In this document: in pieces, positions 11,247 to 22,002 of the stretch
Layout of the letters: each line of letters opens with the position of its first letter
How positions within the stretch are numbered: position 1 is the stretch's first letter
Assembly: GCA_010093485.1 (NCBI GenBank)
Contig: MU001498.1
Coordinates: forward strand, 1,379,126 to 1,443,125
Length of the DNA stretch: 64,000 nucleotides
Direction of reading: 5' to 3'
Source of the DNA: Karstenula rhodostoma CBS 690.94
Lineage: Eukaryota; Ascomycota; Dothideomycetes; Pleosporales; Didymosphaeriaceae
Made by a program: the position numbers and the translations under genes
The notes under the pieces: generated by a model
Told to the model about the DNA's origin: nothing
Seen by the model: only the letters and a program-made list of their open reading frames with translations
Database searches by the model: none

Positions 11247-11618
11247 ATGGATTATCCGACCAAAGCTAGCGGGATTTGTGTTCAAAACTTCGACGTCAAC
11301 AAGGCCCCCCCTGAGGTCTTTCTCACCGCTCCACTGCGCGAAAGTTACCCCAATATCTTGGGCTACCTCCAAGAAGATCCATCAACAAAGAAGCGGGTGC
11401 AGGGTCGGTTGAATGGCAGGTCAGAGGTACAGGTGGAACTGGATATAAAGGTGGCCTGTGAGATTAGATGGTTTGACGAGAGTAAGACGTTGGAGGAGGA
11501 GGGTGTGAAGAGGGGAGGAAAACTGTGGGTTCGTTTGATGATGATCTTGGAGAATTGTGAGAGAGTTGGAGATTATGATGAGGATGAGGATGGTGAGGAT
11601 TGGAAAGGTTGGGACTGA
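11247..11618 (+). CDS. Hypothetical protein, 123 aa
   Basis: A small intronless frame starts at an ATG after 'ccaaatc'; the frame stays open upstream to 11136, but that part looks like leader. The protein has a plausible beta-rich middle (residues about 50-100, alternating V/L/I with charged residues) and a strongly acidic tail (about residues 105-120, mostly D and E with W). No family is recognised. It may be a small soluble protein unique to this lineage. Confidence rests on composition and start context. Confidence 0.5.
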   Translation: MDYPTKASGICVQNFDVNKAPPEVFLTAPLRESYPNILGYLQEDPSTKKRVQGRLNGRSEVQVELDIKVACEIRWFDESKTLEEEGVKRGGKLWVRLMMILENCERVGDYDEDEDGEDWKGWD

Positions 11619-11980
11619 GTGGAAGGTTTAGGGGAATGAGGAATCGGCGTTGAAGTCTGGGAGTTCATCTAGGTGAATTTTTGGGTTCGAAGTCGATTCC
11701 TCTTCGTGATACAGAGGTTTTGTCAGAGGCGATGAGTTCGTGAACGAAACTCCAAACATGTGCTCGTATATGCCAGAAAGATGCTATCTCAGTGCGCAGA
11801 GCAGATGACCAGCCATATGCAGATAAATCCATCCCCTCAATGCTCCGATGCCGTCAGTTATGCAAGAATAAGGGTATCGCCAACCTTTCAACTCCCGTAG
11901 TCCAATACGCAAGGGAAAAAGCGCCGCCAGCCTGTCCAAACCCGCCCGCTCCTCCGCTGCCTTCATCCTTATCCTCTTCA
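11619..11980. other. Convergent 3' flanks, no gene seen
   Basis: Lies between the stop codons of the small plus-strand ORF and the minus-strand Zn2Cys6-like gene. No feature is supported. Confidence 0.4.
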
Positions 11981-13053
11981 TTAGCGTCCAACCCTCCCAC
12001 GTCTCGCGTTTTCATGCCACATCGCAACTCGCAGCCGATAATGTTTTTGCGGTCCGCTGCCCACCCCAGGATGTAGCTCCACCTTCCTCATCGGCGCTGT
12101 CTTCCAGTCGCCCCGGATGCCGTTGTCAGCGGGGATAACCCAGTTCTTGCGCTCCCGCTTCTCCCACCAGGTGTTGAGCAGCTGTCGCATGGTCAGCAAT
12201 TGTCGTGAGAAGCCCTCGCGCTTCAATACTTCTTGAATATACGTACCTCGCTCTGTAGCTGAATCTTCTTGTGGAAGGTTCCTTCGTCGTCGCCCTCTCT
12301 CATAAGCAGGATAGGATCTGTGTCCACGCTATCGTCCGCGCAGTATATCTCGCTATGGTGGCGTTTACGTTGCGCGAGGCAGAGGTCGCCGTGACCATGA
12401 CGTATACAGCGCGAGCAGGCGGGGAGAGTGCGGGAGCAAGGGAGGCCAGACAGAACGCACTGAAGGCAGGAGGTGAGGTAGATGAGATGTGTTGCGTGTG
12501 GATCGAAGCCGTTGAGAGCATGCGTGGGAGCAATGGGGGCCAAACTTGGGGGAGAGTCTGAGGATGTGTCGAGGATGGTGGTCGGTGTGCCGGGCTCGAC
12601 ACCGCTGTCGTCGGACAGCTCCACGCTGGCGAAGAGCTCTTTGCGCGCGCATACCTCATCTTCGTCGTCAAGACTCGAAGCATCCGTGTCAGGCCGTGCA
12701 GAGATACAGCTTGAGTCAGTCGGGTTGTATGGCGAGTCGAATATCGGATCGGATGAGAAGTTTGTATCGGTCGGCGAAATTTCTTCGCAAAGCTGTGCTC
12801 CGTACTGCTGGATACGCAGAGGCTTCAAGGCCGGAGTAGCGGGTGCTGCGATTGTCTCTGTCTGCTGTGCCCTCCCAAGGTCGACTTTGATATTCATGGC
12901 GGCCAGCCACGCCTCCACGCCGTCCACGCCGACGTCAGCCCGCGCGACCTCGACATTGTGGGCGTCCATGTCGCACTCTGTAGTCGGGACTTTGACTTTG
13001 ACTTCGTTCTCGAGCGGCGCAGTGCCGGTTCCCGAGGGCATGTCGCGTCTCAT
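11981..13053 (-). CDS. Protein with a Zn2Cys6-like cysteine cluster, 335 aa, two exons
   Basis: Exons 12247-13053 and 11981-12181 are joined by a 65-nt intron with a GTACGT donor and a CTGAC branch site. Residues 196-225 carry six cysteines spaced C-x2-C-x6-C-x6-C-x2-C-x8-C, the spacing of the fungal Zn(II)2Cys6 binuclear cluster. In classical regulators the cluster is N-terminal and followed by a coiled-coil linker; here it lies two thirds into the protein after an acidic, S/T/P-rich region (residues 90-180), and a basic R-K-R-H-H stretch follows. The final exon encodes a W- and R-rich tail. It may be a DNA-binding regulator with unusual order or a zinc-binding domain used otherwise. I see no fungal-specific transcription factor middle domain. 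Confidence 0.65.
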
Positions 13054-13558
13054 ATATGCCGGGGTGTGACTTGGAAGTCTTGGTGAAGCGGACTTGGTCT
13101 TGAAAACGTAGACGTTAAATTATCTCACTTGTGTGAGACGGCGGGCAGATAACCAAGAGTGCAAACGAAGGGAACCGTGGGCGGCGCATGGCGACCGTCA
13201 CGTATAGGGAGAACTGTGGGGACGAAGGGCCTGTGTGAGCATTGCGGATGAGCTAAAAAGTTGAAACAAAAGCGGGTAAGGATAGATATCAGTTCTGAGG
13301 TTGAGAAGTGTACGTATTGGTGGTTCTAATTGCAACGATCCTTCGTGATTGGAAGGAAGGTACGACCCATACATTCGTTTGCTCAACGACGTCGGCTGCA
13401 ACTGTCGTTGCTTCACGGCTTTTGCATTCCACACATTACACATTTATTTCCAGCTGAACTACTGATAGATTGCTTCCCGGGTATCAAGGGCTGCTAAATT
13501 TATACACGTGCTCAAAATACGGCAGAAAAGCGACAGTAGAAAAGCTACAGCAGAAAAG
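13054..13558. other. Intergenic with a 14-bp tandem repeat
   Basis: No gene is seen. Three tandem copies of a 14-bp unit (AGAAAAGCKACAGY) occupy 13524-13565 and run across the stop codon of the Ypp1-like gene. Confidence 0.45.
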
Positions 13559-16500
13559 CTACAGCACAAACCCACCTAAAGTCACGTTCCTCCAGTCTCT
13601 CGTCGGATGTGTATCTTCTAGTTCTACACACCACCACAGTACTTCCTTTGTTTTATCAATTTGGCCGCTCTCCTCGTACGCGCGAGCTAGCGCATACCAC
13701 GCCTCGGAATGGTCCCACCCAGCGCCACGTTTTGTTAAGGTTGAAAGGAGACCAAAGGCACGATCCCGAGAAGCAAGGCGGCTGAGCTCAGGTGGCGACA
13801 GCTGGTTCTCAGCCGAGGGCGTGTGTGCGGTCAGATGTGCTGTTGGCGAGTCTGATGAGTTTGCGATCGAAGGGACGGATGGCGGCGCGGGGCCACCTAG
13901 ATTGGACGTCCGCTCCATCGGAATGATTTTGCAGTATATGTCAAGCAGGATATTAGAGAGTCCGACAATGGCTTCTGCATGATCTGGGAAATGTTGAACG
14001 GCTCTTTCATACTCGTCGCGCGCATCGTGTTTGCGGCCTTGGGCTGATAGTATTTCTCCTCGCTAAAAAATTGTTAGAAACCAAACCATGATTACCGAGG
14101 AGTCACTTACCGTAGCGTATACGTCACCCCAGAGCTCCTCTACACTTTTGCCACCGCCCCATCCTCTTTCTGCAAAAGCTTTGCTGGATGAGGATTCCTG
14201 AGCCACCTCAGCCTCAAAGGATTCTACGAGCTTTTGAGTTTCATTGACAGCATCATTGGCATCTTCATGCATTTCTGCTCGCGTATACAAGCCACAAATG
14301 AACAACCATATTGAAGCCAACAGGGAAACTTTCTGCCGGCGTTCCTGAATCTTGGAGAAGTGTGGCTCTGGCGGAATATAGCCCGGATTGGGAAATGGCG
14401 CAGGTAACCGTGTATCTTGCTTGGGTGGCTGACCGGTGTGCCCGGAAGGCAGCGGCTCTGCTACGTGTGACATATTGTGCGGTATCGGTCGCAGCACGCG
14501 GTCATTGGTTTCAATAGACCTACGATTCGAGCTCGAGACTGAAGAGCGACGAGCCGATCTACTGCGCACAGTGTTGTTTTGAGCAGGTGTGCTGTCAGCA
14601 ACACCATCGGGTAATTGGGGCACTTCGGGTTTTTGTTGTTCATCCAACTCAGATCTCCTGTGCAAGCTGACGACACTCCTTTTTCGCAGCTTACTGGGAC
14701 TTCTTTGAACACTAGAATGGTCATCGTGATGCCTGTGAGGCAGGATGTGATGGTGATGATGTTCCTTTGCATTGCCGTTTATGTTTTCGTCAGTAACTTG
14801 GATGGTAGGTGCTCGAGACGTTTGAGTGACCGCTGCTGACGTATCAGAACTTGGGAGAGAGGAGTGCTGGGCCGTGTGGTTCTTCAGCGGGCTTTTGACA
14901 GAGCCTTTTGATCTAAAGATGCTCCCTCGAATCGTCCCAGCTGAACTCTTTGGCGGTGCCATCGTGGCCGGCTTCGGTGGAACCTTTTCGGCAGTGGGAT
15001 CGCCAAAGAGTCGTGCATATAGGGCGAGAAGCTCATCGCATCCATCCACTGCAGGAGTAGAGCCCTCTACAATCTCCACGAGCGCTAGCTGCGTCATCTT
15101 GATCTCAAGAACTGCGGTTTTCTCAAAACGTTCCATTCGGTCCACGACGCCAAAACTCCGCTCGCTCTTGCCATTGGCCTCGTTCAGATGTTCGCTGCGA
15201 TAGCCTTCAGTATCATCCTTGCCAAATAAGACGATAGGATCTCCGAATTGCTCAAAGGCCGCTTCGCAGGCTTGCTCTGCAGCAGAGAAATCCGACCTCG
15301 CGGTTAACAGGAGCGACAGCAGATGCCAGAACGGTATCAATTTCCGCTCTCGTCCAAATTCTGTCGCATATCCGAGATTCATCACGCCATCAGCGCTTGT
15401 GAACGCCTTGTTCTTCGTTGCCGGAGAAAGAGCAATCTTAACGGTTTTAATAGATCCAGGTACGTCCCTCGTCTCGGCCAAGACCAGAGCTAGGGCATAC
15501 AGCGCCTCCAGATTGTTGGACTCTTCCAGTTTCGGCGCGAGTGACTTTCGGAGGTAGGACACAGCTTTCGCTTGTATGCCTGCACGGGCATCCGCTTCGT
15601 AGGTGAAACGCGCCCATTGAGCCAGGCTGACGCCAATTGCACAGTATGCGACAGCAAGAGATCGAGGCTCTATAACCGTCTCGATTGATCGTGTGGAGCC
15701 CGCGTCGGATGCAGTTAGACCAGTGTGCTCGGTCTGTTCGAGCCACTTCTCGATAATTTCGCCGACCTCTAAGGCTTTCTTAGATTCTTCATGTGAGCCA
15801 AAGCGGCATAGGACTCTGATCGCTTCCGCGGACGTCCTGAGGACAGTGTTGTCGTCGTCGAGTCCAGGGTCCCGTTCTCCAGACTTCTCTGCTCGGTCCT
15901 TCCCACGCGTTATTATTTCGACATATGAATCATAGGCTTTGAAGGCGAGGTCAAAATCAGCGAGGGCGGCATGGACTGCGAAGAGGTGACGCAGAATCTG
16001 GGTAGAATGGAAAGTTTTTGTGGCTGCTCTGTAGAGGATGTCCAACATGCATCTGCCGACAGCTTCCTTTCCACCAGCACCTAGGTCTGCATCTGTCCAG
16101 GAGGGTCCGCAGAAAACTCGCCAGTTGTCGATGGCAGAGTCTACCCATTGTTCGATTTCGGTATTGCTATCGCTGGCTTTGGGGAAATGAGTCTCCTTCA
16201 GTAGCAAGCTTTCGTAAATCGTCTCAACCTTCTTCAGCTCGGCACGCTGCTGGAGCCTGGAGTGTGAGAGCACCGGCGGCTTTTCCGTCGCATAATCTGC
16301 GGACACGAACTCAGATTCGTAGGGAACGCCGTGGCGCAGCATGGTCGAGAGGGTGTCGTAGTATGCTTTCCATGCCTGGCGTCGGTCTCGGGCCGCGTTT
16401 GCACCATCGGCCCCACCGCCTTTTGCCGTAGTCTCCCAGTGACTTGCCCAGAAGCGAAACGTTTGCAGAGCATCTGCGAGGTCGGTGTATTTTGAACCAT

Positions 16501-17401
16501 GTGAAGACTGATCGGACAAGTGGCAGAGGCGCACGAGGAGATGCTCGGTCCACATGTTGAACTGGGGCGTCTCGTTGGCAGCGGACTTTGAGGACAGCCA
16601 GGGTAGAATGGAGGCGAAAGAAGAGACGGCTTCTTCTGGAGAGTCATTCTGTTCGTGTGACGAGCCTTTGAGGAAGGCGGCCTTGACAATGCAGGCGCGT
16701 GTCCAATTGGTTGGGCTCGCTTCTTGCAACTGGGTCGCGACTGCCGCCATGTCTTTGGGCAGGCGTGCGACGGCTAGCCCGGGCTCGTCGAGTACATAGT
16801 GTAGCCATGCCAGGCAGACGGTGGCCTGGAAGGTATCCTGTGCATGGTCGCCCTCGTCGTCTATGGCGGTGAGCAGGGTGGGTACGACGGTGGATAGGCC
16901 TGAGGAAGCGGTCGAGGAGGCGGTCGAGGGTCTCTGGGTGCTGTACTTGGCTATCTGCGCTTCGGCACGTGCTGTCTTGGTGAGGCCTGGGACATTGATT
17001 AGCTTCTGCAGCTTGTAGATTGTAGACATGGACGGGGGTTGCTGACATTGTCGGTGTGGCGCGTGTTTCTCGATCTTCCTGCACAACTCGGGGACATCGC
17101 TCCACCGGCCGGCACAGCGCGCATCGTCGAGCTGGGCTATGTAGCGCAGGGCCTTGTCGCTCTCGGGGTGGTTCTGCTGCAGCGTGAGCGAGAATGCGGA
17201 GATGACGTTGCCCGAGGGGCGGGTCTCGAGCTGTAGTCGCTGGAAGGGCAACGTACACCCATTGTGGTACGGAGAGGCCTATTGCTACAGGCAGGGCACG
17301 AGGACGCACAAAATCATGTTCGAGGGAGGAATACCAGCGGAAGAAGACTGCAACAGTGCAAATACCCAAGCCACTCGACGCACTTCGTCTCGCCCGGCCA
17401 T
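13559..17401 (-). CDS. YPP1: Ypp1-like TPR protein (filamentation/cargo-transport protein)
   Basis: Ypp1 (EFR3-STT4 partner; TTC7-like) anchors the phosphatidylinositol 4-kinase Stt4 at the plasma membrane and acts in endocytosis. The main exon is 14111-17239; the last exon 13559-14062 follows a 48-nt intron (GTAAGT..TTTTTTAG). The last exon holds clear TPR-like helices ending in T-L-G-G-F-V-L. N-terminal family words are Q-L-D-D-A-R-C-A-G-R-W and P-E-L-C-R-K-I. A long insert (residues about 780-1000) is basic, S/P-rich and has His runs, a typical disordered loop. The main exon has no in-frame ATG near its 5' end (17251 is TTG). I infer a first exon at 17366-17401 starting with ATG and a 126-nt intron ending at TTCCAG, in phase. 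That start is the weakest part. Length about 1,220 aa, normal for fungi. Confidence 0.85.
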
Positions 17402-17480
17402 GTGAAGGTAGGCGACGCACCCCTGCAGCTTGGCGCTTCACTAGCGCCCGCCATCCAAAAAAGTTCACTGTTGCTTGCTG

Positions 17481-19931
17481 ATGCGCCTCCAGCAATCCGC
17501 GTCGCCCAAGGTTGCAAAGAGCGAAAGAGACGGAATGGCGACAATGGCCCATGAGCTGGCGACCCTGCGCGCCCTGACGTTCCGCATTTCGTCCACCACG
17601 ACGTCGCAGCTTCCTCAACACGTGCCTGCCATAGCTGCCTCTCTGCCTGGCTGCAGAACACTGCTCTCTTCCGCTCAGGCATCCACCTCCAAGACTGCAT
17701 CCGAAGCCTCGGTAGCAGTCCACAAATACCGAACACTCCTTTCCACCCTGTTGCAAGATCGAACCATCCAAGGAAGATGGGCTGCAGTTGTCCTCATCAA
17801 ATCGACCATCGAGATTGGCGGCTGGGAAACGCTGCAGAAGAGCTTGCCATGGGTCCGAGGACTGCTAGGAATATTGACCAAGCCGGATCCGTACTCGTCA
17901 AAGCAACTGTGCATCATCACCCTGACGCGCATCTTCTTTCTGACGCGAGAGTACCCCTCGCTCGTCCGCGAGATCACCACGCCTTCCTTGTCACCATTCA
18001 TACAGTCAGCGCTCCAAGTCGCAGCATCGAAAAGCTCCCCAGCCCTTCTCGAGACCATCTTAGAAAGCTTCAACCAGCTACTTCCACGACACCCAACCAC
18101 TTTCCGGACCCACCTCAAGCACATCCACCAGCTTCTTAGCCAGACGGTTGCTCCAACCCCATCCAGCAAGCTCGGTCGAGAACAAGCAACAGGAGCTAGG
18201 CCCGATGTTACGCCGGCCGTCTCTGATGCTGCTCGGCGTCTATACACGCAATTGCCATGCAGCGCCCCGAAGGGCGCCACTGCTGACGAATGGCAAAAGT
18301 CCTTCAAAAAGACGATTGAAAACGCGCACTCCCTTGGAGATAAGGTCTTCCGGGCTGTGGTGGAAGATTGGAAATCATCGGCACGTGAACCTGCGACGGC
18401 GAATGGACACACGTTAGACGATGAGGTTCAAGCCCTGAATGCTGATCCCATGTCTCTACCGCCATGGTCAGGCATATTCGCGGGTGGTGAACGCTTGCTA
18501 GGTCTTCTCAGCTTGATCAAGACCTATATCCTCTGCTCAACTACGACACCAGTCAATCTGAACATCGGGACGGTGGTGGATCTTCTCACTAGGTTGCTTT
18601 CGCTTACGACATCGTCAGCAAAGGGCCAGGGGTTCCAAAACGCCATCAAGTTCAACAACCAGGTCAGCAAGGAGGAGCGCGATAATCTTTGGCTCATTCT
18701 TCCGGAGATACATGTGGCTGCCATTGATCTACTCCTCGCTCTGACGCAACGAAGCGACGCCAGCACTACCGCAATCGATGCTGCGATGCTCGACCAGATC
18801 GTTTGGGTGTTCGCCTCCGAGAAAGACTCGCCGGAGATTCGCACGGCTTGCTATTTGGCTGTCGCTGAACTGCTGCTGAGGTCGGGCGTTGCACTACCCA
18901 AGTCCTCGATAGACCCACTTGTTGATATGATACGCCGATGCTGCGATGACCTCCTCCCGCTGGATACGAATGGCGCTCAGCAAAACCAATCTTCAGCACC
19001 AAAGACGAATGGGACTCCGCAAGCCACCACGAACGCCGACGCGTTCTTGAAGGCCCCGAAGGCTGCCAATGTGTCGGGCAATTTTCTGGGACTACAAAAC
19101 GCCGCTCATGCCTTACTGCCGGTTCTGTTCACCCACATTCGGCCACAATATCTGTCAGACTCTCTCAGGGCGCGTTTAGACCGCACCGCTATCCTCGTAC
19201 GAGACAAGGATGCGATGATCGCCAGCGTGCTCAACCCACCGCCTAGCAGAAAATTCGGAAAGCCAGCCGCGAGCATCCTACCATTCTTAGCGCGGAATCG
19301 ATCCGGTGAGAAGGAGGTGGAGACTCTGTTGAGACCTCGGATGCCAGTCATACGCACAGGTACGCGTGAGTTAGACGACGGTGCCGACGGTGCCGATGAG
19401 GACGAAGAGGAAGAGATACAAGAAGAAGTCGAAGGCGATGATGGGTTTGTTGGAAATGAGTTGGACACATTGTTGGGGACGGCGCACACAGCAGACTTCA
19501 GGGGCGACGTTGCCATGGCAGAGGAAGTTGACGTACCCGCTACCGCCTCGCCTTCTCTCATGTCAAACGATCGTCCGACTACCACTCTCGAAAGCGCAAA
19601 CGCGATGGGCAAACGACCCCAGGAAGATACTGCTTCTCTCTCTCCACCAAAGCGAGTGAAGGTGGGCGATGAGGAAGAGCACCTGAACGTTACAACTCTA
19701 CCAGTACAAACTTCCGCGACGATACCGACAGCAATCGTGGCACCAAACTTGGAAGCACCCGCAGTAGTGCCAGATCTGCTGGCCATCTCGCAAGACTTGG
19801 CTCCTCGCATAATCGCCGCGGCGGCACCGCCATCAACGAAGGCGGAGAACGCAGCGGAAGAAGACAGTGATGACGATGATGATAAAATTTCGTTGGTTTT
19901 GGGACAGGACACAGATTCGGAGTCTGAATAG
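17481..19931 (+). CDS. RIX1: Pre-rRNA-processing protein Rix1, 816 aa
   Basis: Rix1 forms the Rix1-Ipi1-Ipi3 complex (PELP1-TEX10-WDR18 in animals), needed for ITS2 processing and nucleolar-to-nucleoplasmic maturation of pre-60S particles. The N-terminal block L-R-A-L-T-F-R-I-S-S and the following helical-repeat region (residues about 25-230) match the family, as does G-R-W-A-A-V-V-L-I-K. The C-terminal third is acidic and disordered, with an NLS-like P-P-K-R-V-K-V and a D/E-rich tail (S-D-D-D-D-D-K), as in Rix1/PELP1. The frame opens with TTG; the first ATG is 17481, and the ATGs at 17535 and 17544 fit the conserved N-terminus even better. No intron is needed. It is transcribed away from the Ypp1-like gene with at most about 80-230 bp between starts. 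Confidence 0.9.
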   Translation: MRLQQSASPKVAKSERDGMATMAHELATLRALTFRISSTTTSQLPQHVPAIAASLPGCRTLLSSAQASTSKTASEASVAVHKYRTLLSTLLQDRTIQGRWAAVVLIKSTIEIGGWETLQKSLPWVRGLLGILTKPDPYSSKQLCIITLTRIFFLTREYPSLVREITTPSLSPFIQSALQVAASKSSPALLETILESFNQLLPRHPTTFRTHLKHIHQLLSQTVAPTPSSKLGREQATGARPDVTPAVSDAARRLYTQLPCSAPKGATADEWQKSFKKTIENAHSLGDKVFRAVVEDWKSSAREPATANGHTLDDEVQALNADPMSLPPWSGIFAGGERLLGLLSLIKTYILCSTTTPVNLNIGTVVDLLTRLLSLTTSSAKGQGFQNAIKFNNQVSKEERDNLWLILPEIHVAAIDLLLALTQRSDASTTAIDAAMLDQIVWVFASEKDSPEIRTACYLAVAELLLRSGVALPKSSIDPLVDMIRRCCDDLLPLDTNGAQQNQSSAPKTNGTPQATTNADAFLKAPKAANVSGNFLGLQNAAHALLPVLFTHIRPQYLSDSLRARLDRTAILVRDKDAMIASVLNPPPSRKFGKPAASILPFLARNRSGEKEVETLLRPRMPVIRTGTRELDDGADGADEDEEEEIQEEVEGDDGFVGNELDTLLGTAHTADFRGDVAMAEEVDVPATASPSLMSNDRPTTTLESANAMGKRPQEDTASLSPPKRVKVGDEEEHLNVTTLPVQTSATIPTAIVAPNLEAPAVVPDLLAISQDLAPRIIAAAAPPSTKAENAAEEDSDDDDDKISLVLGQDTDSESE

Positions 19932-20299
19932 ACGGCGGAGGTAGGTAGAATATTGTCAAAACTATTGTCTTAAGCGTACAATAAGTGAACTGTTGCGAAC
20001 CTTGGTACGGTGAATGCACGGACCTGGTGGAGCCTCAACCTCATCAGTACCTTCCACCACATCTCGTGCCCAGCTTTCCCGCCGCAGACGATATCACCGC
20101 TCACCTGCGCTTAAACCTTTCCTCAACTTCTCCACACTGACATTTTACTCTCAAAAAATTCTCCAATCTACAGCTTTGCGTACTTCGACTCGCTCCTTCC
20201 CTATTGTACCTTGCATTTATTGCCCGTCTCACCGTGCGCACAACCACCGAAAGCCACGAAGAGCCTGGCGCTCTTTCGAAAGCTTAACGACCGCCCATC
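19932..20299. other. Leader/promoter region of the next gene
   Basis: C/T-rich plus strand (especially 20040-20240), typical of a fungal promoter and 5' leader. No gene is seen. Confidence 0.4.
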
Positions 20300-21460
20300 A
20301 TGTCCGCGGTCAAGCGGCCTGCCGCCAGTCTTGACCCCGCTGAGCCCTCATCCAAGCGCGCCCGGCCGATGCCTCCAACGCACCGCCGACCTGCTCAAGT
20401 AAGCGGTCAGCGCCCCGTACAATCCTCCGCAATCCACGAAGTCATCTATATATCGTCTACATCGCCCGACGGCACTGAAGACGTGCGCCCTCCCCCGCAT
20501 ATGAAACCCAGCGGCGGCATCGCACCCGAGGACAGCTTGCAAGACGAGCCCGTTAACTCTATTGAATGTGCTCCTAGAGGCCGAAACAAGCGCACTGGAC
20601 TGGACCACTATCTCTACATCGCAGGATTCAAAGCTAAAGACTACGTGGCCGTAACCGCAGACTTCGACGCCTACCGTTACGCCGCGCCGCCCAACGCGCC
20701 GCCCGGCGACCCACTTCCTGACATCCCACCACAGACGCTGGACCTGGGGCCGACGGAACCTCAATACGACTACCAGGAGCTACCCGTCCACGAGGCAAAC
20801 TACGCGCAGCCCATCTACAAAGCAACGACGTGGAACCCGCTCATCGCGCTCGCCATCATCCGCCTCGCAGAGAAGAACCTCGCCTTCATGAACTTCAACT
20901 CGGACCTCGCGCACCTACCCAACGTCGGGCCGCAGACGCTTCCTCCCGAGTTTCCGCCGGTGGACGACGGCGAGCCCATGCCGTACCTGGACGACGCGAC
21001 GACGTGGCCGCAGTTGCCGGGCGACCAGCAGATCACCGTCGCCTTTCTACCCGAGTACTATCTCGATGGGCGCCACGCGCTGGCCTTTTGGACGCGCAAA
21101 GTGCCGTCCGGTCGGCTTTGCTCCATCGTCTGCGCGCCGTGCACAACGCCTGAGCTTCGCGCTGCTGGCCTCGCCTGTCTGGCACCCGTCGACGCTGGGG
21201 TTTTCGAGTCTCGTAGCCATGACGGGGTGCCCGCTGAGCAAATGGAGTGGAACAAGTTCAGGATTGGCGTCGGCGGTGGAGAGTGGCTGTACCCTTGCCT
21301 GGAGAGGGATATCATCACGTGGGAGAGGGTGGAGGATGTGGTGGGACGGGAGTGGGTGGTGCGTGTGAAAGTTTCGCTTACGGTGAATGGTATTGAAGAG
21401 AGCAGTCCGGAGGCGCAGACGAGGGATGCGGGGTTCTGGCACGAAACACGGTGGGAGTGA
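20300..21460 (+). CDS. Hypothetical nuclear-type protein, 386 aa
   Basis: An intronless frame starts at ATG in the context 'atcATGt'. The N-terminus has a bipartite nuclear-localisation-like pattern: K-R-P at residues 5-7 and S-K-R-A-R-P at 18-23. Residues 25-110 are proline-rich and probably disordered. Residues about 155-290 look globular, with many aromatic residues and repeated P-P motifs, and the C-terminal 80 residues suggest a beta-rich fold (W-V-V-R-V-K-V-S-L-T-V). I do not recognise a family. Base composition is GC-rich and like its neighbours. Confidence 0.65.
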   Translation: MSAVKRPAASLDPAEPSSKRARPMPPTHRRPAQVSGQRPVQSSAIHEVIYISSTSPDGTEDVRPPPHMKPSGGIAPEDSLQDEPVNSIECAPRGRNKRTGLDHYLYIAGFKAKDYVAVTADFDAYRYAAPPNAPPGDPLPDIPPQTLDLGPTEPQYDYQELPVHEANYAQPIYKATTWNPLIALAIIRLAEKNLAFMNFNSDLAHLPNVGPQTLPPEFPPVDDGEPMPYLDDATTWPQLPGDQQITVAFLPEYYLDGRHALAFWTRKVPSGRLCSIVCAPCTTPELRAAGLACLAPVDAGVFESRSHDGVPAEQMEWNKFRIGVGGGEWLYPCLERDIITWERVEDVVGREWVVRVKVSLTVNGIEESSPEAQTRDAGFWHETRWE

Positions 21461-22002
21461 GGGAGCATGGCTTTGGTGTTGGTGTTGATATCTTCGAATT
21501 GCGAACGCTGCCGAGGAGGCTTTGCGACAGCCGAGGACGTTTTGTGTCGTCGGAGTATATGAGAGGAAGCGGGAGCGGATCTTTGCGTGTACCCGTTGGT
21601 CGATGATTTGCGTATGGAGAGTTTTGCTTGGAGATTGTACAAGCAAATTGTCTGACACAGAGACATACGGATATATTTCTTAATTACCTGGGTACGAACT
21701 TCGTGACGTTACCTTGTCGTCACCATCGACAATTCTTGAACGAAGGCTCAGGTGTTCATCAAGTCGAGAGCAAATGAAGAACTTCGCTTACCTATAGTTG
21801 GATAGTCGCGTTTTGCTGCGGCTTGCAGAAGCTCGCCAAGAGTCAACAATTGATAGCTGGATAGTCTAAGAGTATTTTGGTAGGATCCTTGCAGACTTTA
21901 AGGAATATGAGTGTAGCAGTTTCACGTGCAGGCCGCGTGAAGATGAGAAGATACTGTACTGGTCTCAAACGTCCCCCTCTAGACATAACATAGACATGCC
22001 CT
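21461..22002. other. Convergent 3' flanks, no gene seen
   Basis: No supported feature. A minus frame covering 21047-21658 is a shadow of the preceding gene. Confidence 0.4.

Noticed and set aside
16644..17771. 375-codon minus frame overlapping Ypp1 and Rix1
   Set aside because: Out-of-frame shadow of the GC-rich Ypp1 coding strand; it runs antisense into Rix1, and its composition is R/G/H-rich as expected for a shadow.
19106..19912. 268-codon minus frame over the Rix1 C-terminus
   Set aside because: Serine-rich mirror of the acidic D/E codons of Rix1; antisense shadow.
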